10,487 nt of DNA from an uncultured Prosthecobacter sp. (GTDB lineage: Bacteria; Verrucomicrobiota; Verrucomicrobiia; Verrucomicrobiales; Verrucomicrobiaceae). Location: contig CANNUR010000088.1 in the NCBI GenBank assembly GCA_947523045.1, positions 1 to 10,487 on the forward strand, read 5' to 3'. The notes under the pieces were generated by a model. The model searched no databases. It saw only the letters and a program-made list of their open reading frames with translations, and was not told the origin of the DNA. This document shows, piece by piece, positions 6,676 to 10,487 of the stretch (the stretch's first letter is position 1; each line of letters starts with the position of its first letter). Made by a program: the position numbers and the translations under genes.

Positions 6676-7611
6676 ATGACCGACTTCGTCAGCATCCTCA
6701 CGGTCGTCCTGCCCGTCTACCTGACCATGGGCGCCGGCGCCGCCGCGCGGCGCTCGGGCATCCTGCCCAAGGAGGCCGACACCGGCCTGATGAAGCTCGC
6801 CGTCACCCTGCTGACCCCCTGCCTCATCCTCGGCCGTGTCGTCGGCAACACCTCGGTCATGCAGCCGGCCCCCGTCCTGCTCGCCGCCAGTCTCGGCTAC
6901 GCATTGGTCGCCCTCGGCATCGCCGTCTCCTACTTCGCCGCACCGCTCATCGGCCTGAAAAAACACGAGGGCCGACGCACCTTCGCCGTCTCCTGCGGCC
7001 TGCAGAACTACGGCTTCGTCGCCATCCCCATCGTCACCGCCCTCTTCCCCGACTCCGGCACGCTCGGTGTGTTGTTCACCTTCACCCTCGGCGTCGAACT
7101 CGCCTGCTGGACCGCCGGCGTCGGCCTGATGACCGGCTTGGGCAAGGCGCCCTGGCGACTCGCGGTCAACCCGCCGGTGCTCGCCATCCTGCTCTCGCTC
7201 GCCCTCAACTTCAGCGGCCTGCACGCTTGGATGCCCGGTGTACTGCGCAACACGCTCGACATGATGGGCGCCTGCGCCGTGCCGCTCGCCGTGCTGCTCA
7301 TCGGCGCCTCCATCTACGACGTCTGGGGCCAGGAGGCCATGCGCTGGTCGGTCGCCCTGTTCGCCCCCGTGCTGCGCCTCGCCCTGCTGCCGCTCGCCTT
7401 CCTCGCCGCCGCCGCCTGGCTGCCGGTGACGACGGAACTCCAGCGCGTGCTCATCATCCAGGCCGCCATGCCCAGCGCGGTCTTCAACATTGTCATCGCC
7501 CGCCACTACGGCGGTCACGCGCCCACCGCCGTCCAGGTGGTGATCGCCACCACCGTGGTCAGCCTGGCGACCACGCCGCTCGTGCTCGCCTGGGCGCTCA
7601 AGCACCTCTGA
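6676..7611 (+). CDS. AEC (auxin efflux carrier) family transporter
   Basis: This 311-residue integral membrane protein has about ten hydrophobic segments in two halves, the family's usual size and layout. The N-terminal half has the typical opening 'VVLPVYLTMGAGAAARRSGIL', then 'LMKLAVTLLTPCLILGRVV'. The centre has 'SCGLQNYGFVAIPIV', the conserved N-x-G-F/x-P stretch of transmembrane helix 4. The C-terminal half ends with 'IIQAAMPSAVFNIVIARHYGG' (AMPSA at about 264-268) and 'VIATTVVSLATTPLVLAWAL', both characteristic. AEC proteins are secondary carriers; characterised bacterial members move malate or other organic anions, and the substrate here is not deducible. The gene follows the kinase by 50 bp on the same strand and converges on hisC with 9 bp between stops. 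Confidence 0.92.
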   Translation: MTDFVSILTVVLPVYLTMGAGAAARRSGILPKEADTGLMKLAVTLLTPCLILGRVVGNTSVMQPAPVLLAASLGYALVALGIAVSYFAAPLIGLKKHEGRRTFAVSCGLQNYGFVAIPIVTALFPDSGTLGVLFTFTLGVELACWTAGVGLMTGLGKAPWRLAVNPPVLAILLSLALNFSGLHAWMPGVLRNTLDMMGACAVPLAVLLIGASIYDVWGQEAMRWSVALFAPVLRLALLPLAFLAAAAWLPVTTELQRVLIIQAAMPSAVFNIVIARHYGGHAPTAVQVVIATTVVSLATTPLVLAWALKHL

Positions 7612-7620
7612 AGCCCGGCC

Positions 7621-8727
7621 TCAACGTGCCAGCACCTCGCGCAGCAGCTCGATGCAGCGACGGTTCTGCGCCATGGTGCCGATGGAAATGCGCACCCACT
7701 CCGGCAGCTTGTAGGCCGCCATCGCACGCACGATCACCCCGCGCTCCATGAGCGCCTTGAACACCGCATTGCCGTCGCCCACCTTCACCAGCACGAAGTT
7801 CGCGTAGCTCGGAATGAACTCCAGCCCCATCGCGGCAAACTGCTCCTGCAGGTAGGCGCGACCCTCATCGGTCAGGGCCTTGGTCTTCGCCTGGTGCTCC
7901 TCGTCGAGCAGGCCCGCCAGCGCACCCGCCTGGGCGACCAAATTGACGTTGAACGGCTGGCGCGTGCGCTGCAGCACGTCGATCAACTCCTTGTTGCCGA
8001 TGCCGTAACCGACGCGCACGCCGGCCAGTCCCTGGATCTTCGAGAAGGTGCGCAGGACGATGACGTTGCGACCCTCGCGCACGTACTTCAGCGTGTCCGG
8101 CGGGTTGTCGAGGAACTCATAGTAGGCCTCGTCAAACACCACGGTGACATGCTCCGGCACCTTGGCCATGAAGCGGTCGATCGCCTCCTGGCTGACCAGC
8201 GTGCCGGTCGGGTTGTTCGGATTGGCGATGAAGATCTCCTTGGTCCGCGGTGTGATCGCCGCGGCCATGGCGTCGAGGTCGTGCACGTAGCCGGGATCCT
8301 CGACCTCGATCGTCTCGGCGCCAAACACCTTGGCCATCAGCTTGTACACCAGGAAGGCGTGCTTGGCGGTGATGATGTTGTCGCCTGGCTGCAGGAAGGC
8401 GTGGCCGATGAACTCGATGATCTCGTTGCTGCCGCAGCCGACGATGATGTTGCCCATCTCCAGGCCAAACTTCGCCGCCAGGGCGTTGCGCAGCTTCCAG
8501 GAGGCGCCGTCCGGATACAGGTGCACCTCCTCGACCGCCCGCTTCATCGCCTCGACCGCCTTCGGCGAGGGCCCGATCGGGTTCTCGTTCGAGGCCAGCT
8601 TGATGATGTCCTCGGGCTTCAGCCCGAGTTCACGGGCGACATCCTCAATGGGCTTGCCGGGTTCGTAGGCGACGAGGTCTCTGAGCTGCGGGTTGGCGTG
8701 GTTCCAGATGGACATGGCGGGGGCCAT
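7621..8727 (-). CDS. hisC: Histidinol-phosphate aminotransferase (fold type I PLP enzyme)
   Basis: The 368-residue enzyme matches HisC, which converts imidazole-acetol phosphate and glutamate to histidinol phosphate and 2-oxoglutarate. Landmarks with this start are SNENP (46-50), YPDG (71-74), the cofactor-loop GCGSNE (97-102), NPNNPTG (169-175), VVFDEAYYEF with the PLP-pyridine aspartate D199, the PLP lysine K230 in TFSKIQGLAG, RVGYG with R238, and the substrate-binding arginine in WVRISIGT near the C-terminus. Related enzymes that use aromatic or other amino acids (HisC2 and aromatic aminotransferases) share these motifs, so the exact substrate is less certain than the family. The start at 8727 (MAPAMSIWNH) is chosen because GGTGG lies 6 bp before it. 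A second ATG at 8715 (MSIWNHANPQ), four codons in, is the alternative. The DUF6807 gene ends 51 bp upstream on the same strand, so co-transcription is possible. No other his gene is in the window. Confidence 0.9.
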   Translation of the reverse strand: MAPAMSIWNHANPQLRDLVAYEPGKPIEDVARELGLKPEDIIKLASNENPIGPSPKAVEAMKRAVEEVHLYPDGASWKLRNALAAKFGLEMGNIIVGCGSNEIIEFIGHAFLQPGDNIITAKHAFLVYKLMAKVFGAETIEVEDPGYVHDLDAMAAAITPRTKEIFIANPNNPTGTLVSQEAIDRFMAKVPEHVTVVFDEAYYEFLDNPPDTLKYVREGRNVIVLRTFSKIQGLAGVRVGYGIGNKELIDVLQRTRQPFNVNLVAQAGALAGLLDEEHQAKTKALTDEGRAYLQEQFAAMGLEFIPSYANFVLVKVGDGNAVFKALMERGVIVRAMAAYKLPEWVRISIGTMAQNRRCIELLREVLAR

Positions 8728-8778
8728 TTCTTTCCACCGGGAAACGCCGCCTGGCAAGCGTTTGGATGCCGCGCCGGC

Positions 8779-9759
8779 TCAGGGTTCCTGGGCGTACTCG
8801 GCGTAGGCCTCGGCGATCTTCGCCGCCTTCTCATCACCGGTGTGGAAGATGAAGCGGTGGCGCAGGCTCACCTTCTCGCCCTTCTTCAGGGTGAAGGCAC
8901 CGCTCTCCCAATTCTTGTCGAGCGACTGCAGGCCGAAGGGATTGGCGGTGAACAGACCGTAGGTGCGCACGTGCCAGGGGGTCGGGTGACGGAAGCTCTT
9001 CGGATGGTTGAGCATGGCGACGCCGACATGCGCGCCCTTCACCGTGCCATGGTAATCGACCCAGGTCGCGCGCTTGGCCCAGGCATCGGCATCCTTGTGG
9101 CCCTCGCTGTTGATGATGTGGCCGGTGCCCTTGCCTTCCTTGCCCTTGTCCACCGCCATCTCCGACGGCAGGCGGATGCTCAGACCGGCGTCCTTCTTGT
9201 CATCCACCAGGGTGTCGCCCTCGGTGGCCACCAGCTCAATGTCGAGGTCAATGATGCGGCTGGTGCCCTTGTCGATGAAGGTGTGGCGGCGGATCTCCTC
9301 GAGGATCTTTTTGCCGTCGGCATCGACATGATCGGCCACCACGGTGAGCACGGCCTTCTCGCCGTCCTTCATCTCGGTGATGGCACGGTGGCGGATGGCA
9401 CCGAGGTGCTTGACGCGTTCCGCCGTCTTCTCGCTCGGCTTCTCGCCAAAGGTCAGGCGCTCGGCCCAGGTGTCGTAGCCGCCGATGTTCTCATGGCCAA
9501 AGCACAGGCCGCGATGGTGCGGGTGATCGTGCTGCTCGCCCTCCACCGTCTTCATCGGGTAGGAGCGGGTCATGTCGGTGCCGTCCGGACCGATGATCGG
9601 CCAGAGGTAGGGCTTGTTGGCCTGGTCGACCACGTATTCGGTGAAGAACTTGCCGTCGAGCTTGACGACAGCGCCGCCGGTCGCGGTCTTCTCGATCGTG
9701 AAGGTGCCGGCCTGGACGGAGGCGGCAAGGAGGGCGGCGAGGGCGAGGTGGAGCTTCAT
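8779..9759 (-). CDS. Secreted DUF6807 ('PmoA'-named) family protein
   Basis: The 326-residue protein begins with a Sec signal peptide, MKLHLALAALLAASVQAG, which fixes the start although the frame is open upstream. The mature part is a beta-rich domain. Its family signature runs from about residue 47: 'NKPYLWPIIGPDG', 'TRSYPM', then EGEQHDHPHHRGLCFGHENI (73-92) and GGYDTW. The cluster H77, H79, H81, H82 could bind metal or a charged ligand. Near the C-terminus are 'HPKSFRHPTPWHVRTYGLFTANPFG' and 'LRHRFIFHTGD'. The family is named 'methane oxygenase PmoA' in some databases, but it is unrelated in sequence to the particulate methane monooxygenase subunit and gives no evidence of methanotrophy. 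Members are common in Verrucomicrobia, Planctomycetes and Bacteroidetes near sugar-degrading genes, and biochemical function is not established. It diverges from the hydrolase gene with 67 bp between starts. Confidence 0.85.
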   Translation of the reverse strand: MKLHLALAALLAASVQAGTFTIEKTATGGAVVKLDGKFFTEYVVDQANKPYLWPIIGPDGTDMTRSYPMKTVEGEQHDHPHHRGLCFGHENIGGYDTWAERLTFGEKPSEKTAERVKHLGAIRHRAITEMKDGEKAVLTVVADHVDADGKKILEEIRRHTFIDKGTSRIIDLDIELVATEGDTLVDDKKDAGLSIRLPSEMAVDKGKEGKGTGHIINSEGHKDADAWAKRATWVDYHGTVKGAHVGVAMLNHPKSFRHPTPWHVRTYGLFTANPFGLQSLDKNWESGAFTLKKGEKVSLRHRFIFHTGDEKAAKIAEAYAEYAQEP

Positions 9760-9826
9760 GAGGTTAGGAAAAAGCACGGACAAGAACGACCGCGCAAGCC
9801 CGTTTCTTCCCCCTTCCCGTCCGCCC

Positions 9827-10487
9827 ATGAAACTTCTGCCCTGCCTTTCCCTCCTGCTGCTGGCCACCGCCGCCAGCGCCCAGCTGCGCTCCGACGGCGC
9901 CACCGCCTCGTTCCGCGGCAGCCTGCCGCCGCAGCCGGTCGCCGCCCTCTCCGCCGAGCAGGAGGCCAGCCTGGAGAAGGAACTCGCCGAGCTGAGCACC
10001 GCCTTTGCCGCCGTGCAGAAGCACCCGCGCGCCGCCGACGCCCACATCCTGCTCAAGGCGGTGCGCTACGCCCTCGACTTCGACGAGTGGTACGACAAGA
10101 AGGCCGAGGACGGGATGAAAAAGGCGCAGAAGCTGCTCACCGAGGCGCGTGAACGCATCGACGGCCTGAAGAAGAACCGCACCCCCTGGCTCGACGGCCA
10201 CGGCTGGAAGGTGCTCGGCTACTACTCGCGCCTCGATGACAGCCCGCAGCCCTACGGCGTCGAGATCCCCGAAGGCCTGCGCCTCGGTCAAAAGCCCGTG
10301 CCCATGTGGATCTGGCTGCATGGCCGTGGCGACACCGCCACCGACCTCCACTTCATCGCCGGCAAGCTCGGCAGCACCAAGCCCGGCCAGTTCCAGCCGA
10401 AGGGCACCCTCGTCATCCATCCCTTCGGCCGCTACTGCAACGGCTGGAAAAGCGGCGGCGAAGTCGATGTCTTCGAGGCGCGCGACG
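9827..10487 (+). CDS. Secreted S9-like (prolyl oligopeptidase family) alpha/beta hydrolase, 3' end outside window
   Basis: The frame is open from the ATG at 9827 to the window edge, giving 220 complete codons. Residues 1-18 (MKLLPCLSLLLLATAASA) form a Sec signal peptide with cleavage before Gln19. Residues 40-135 are charged and helical ('EQEASLEKELAELSTAF', 'DEWYDKKAEDGMKKAQKLL'). A beta-rich segment then leads to WIWLHGRGDTATDLHF (161-176), where HG is the usual oxyanion motif at the start of an alpha/beta hydrolase core. 'TLVIHPFGRYCNGWKSGGEVDVFEA' follows and ends the visible part. This order matches large secreted S9-type peptidases or esterases of planctomycetes and verrucomicrobia. The catalytic serine, aspartate and histidine lie beyond the edge, so activity cannot be judged. 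I infer a peptidase or esterase. The spacing and matching export signals suggest shared regulation with the divergent DUF6807 gene. Confidence 0.75.
   Translation, partial: MKLLPCLSLLLLATAASAQLRSDGATASFRGSLPPQPVAALSAEQEASLEKELAELSTAFAAVQKHPRAADAHILLKAVRYALDFDEWYDKKAEDGMKKAQKLLTEARERIDGLKKNRTPWLDGHGWKVLGYYSRLDDSPQPYGVEIPEGLRLGQKPVPMWIWLHGRGDTATDLHFIAGKLGSTKPGQFQPKGTLVIHPFGRYCNGWKSGGEVDVFEARD

Noticed and set aside
6556..7605. A 349-codon minus-strand frame opposite the AEC transporter
   Set aside because: The translation is rich in G, E, D and H without any fold pattern. The plus strand has a Shine-Dalgarno sequence and clear AEC motifs.
7612..7620. The two convergent gene pairs in the window each have exactly 9 bp between stop codons
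   Set aside because: The 9-bp sequences differ and tight convergent spacing is common in compact genomes, so this is most likely coincidence.
7894..10152. A 752-codon plus-strand frame opposite hisC and the DUF6807 gene
   Set aside because: It is antisense to two recognisable proteins, has no family motifs, and crosses the start region of the hydrolase gene in another frame.
1..10487. Search for CRISPR repeats, insertion-sequence ends, toxin-antitoxin pairs and phage genes
   Set aside because: No regularly spaced repeats, terminal inverted repeats, transposase motifs or small paired genes were seen on either strand.

Overview
The window is chromosomal DNA from a very GC-rich bacterium. The most likely source is a member of the Verrucomicrobiota, perhaps the Opitutales, but this is inferred from gene content and no marker gene confirms it. 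The clues are a PknB-type kinase fused through one membrane span to WD40 repeats, a secreted DUF6807 ('PmoA'-named) protein, an S9-like secreted hydrolase, and a tRNA gene without an encoded CCA. Genes cover almost everything and no gene-free stretch exceeds about 160 bp. There is no mobile element, CRISPR array or phage gene.

Layout from left to right. The plus strand begins with the C-terminal end of a probable beta-helix protein (1-198). A tRNA-Pro(UGG) gene (273-346) follows, then a YbjN-family protein only 18 bp downstream (365-859) and a membrane-anchored PH-domain protein (929-1666). These face a minus-strand pair: a lipoprotein with a possible SecD P1-head-like domain (3258-2614), then a LpxL/HtrB-type acyltransferase (2608-1676). 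Across a 157-bp divergent region, which carries a tandem 12-bp repeat, lies the plus-strand gene for the kinase-WD40 receptor (3416-6625). After it comes an AEC-family transporter with a good ribosome binding site (6676-7611). This faces HisC (8727-7621), which lies downstream of the DUF6807 protein (9759-8779) on the minus strand. A secreted hydrolase gene (from 9827) diverges from the DUF6807 gene and runs off the right edge.

Working relationships are only partly visible. The lipoprotein and acyltransferase look like a two-gene envelope operon. The DUF6807 protein and the S9-like hydrolase are both exported and share a 67-bp divergent control region, so they may act in the same degradative process. 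The tRNA and ybjN-like gene are probably co-transcribed. The rest reads as ordinary core and lineage-specific content. I found no convincing evidence of an undescribed defence, mobile or biosynthetic system. The most noteworthy items are the SecD-like lipoprotein, the tRNA-mRNA arrangement and the kinase-WD40 receptor.
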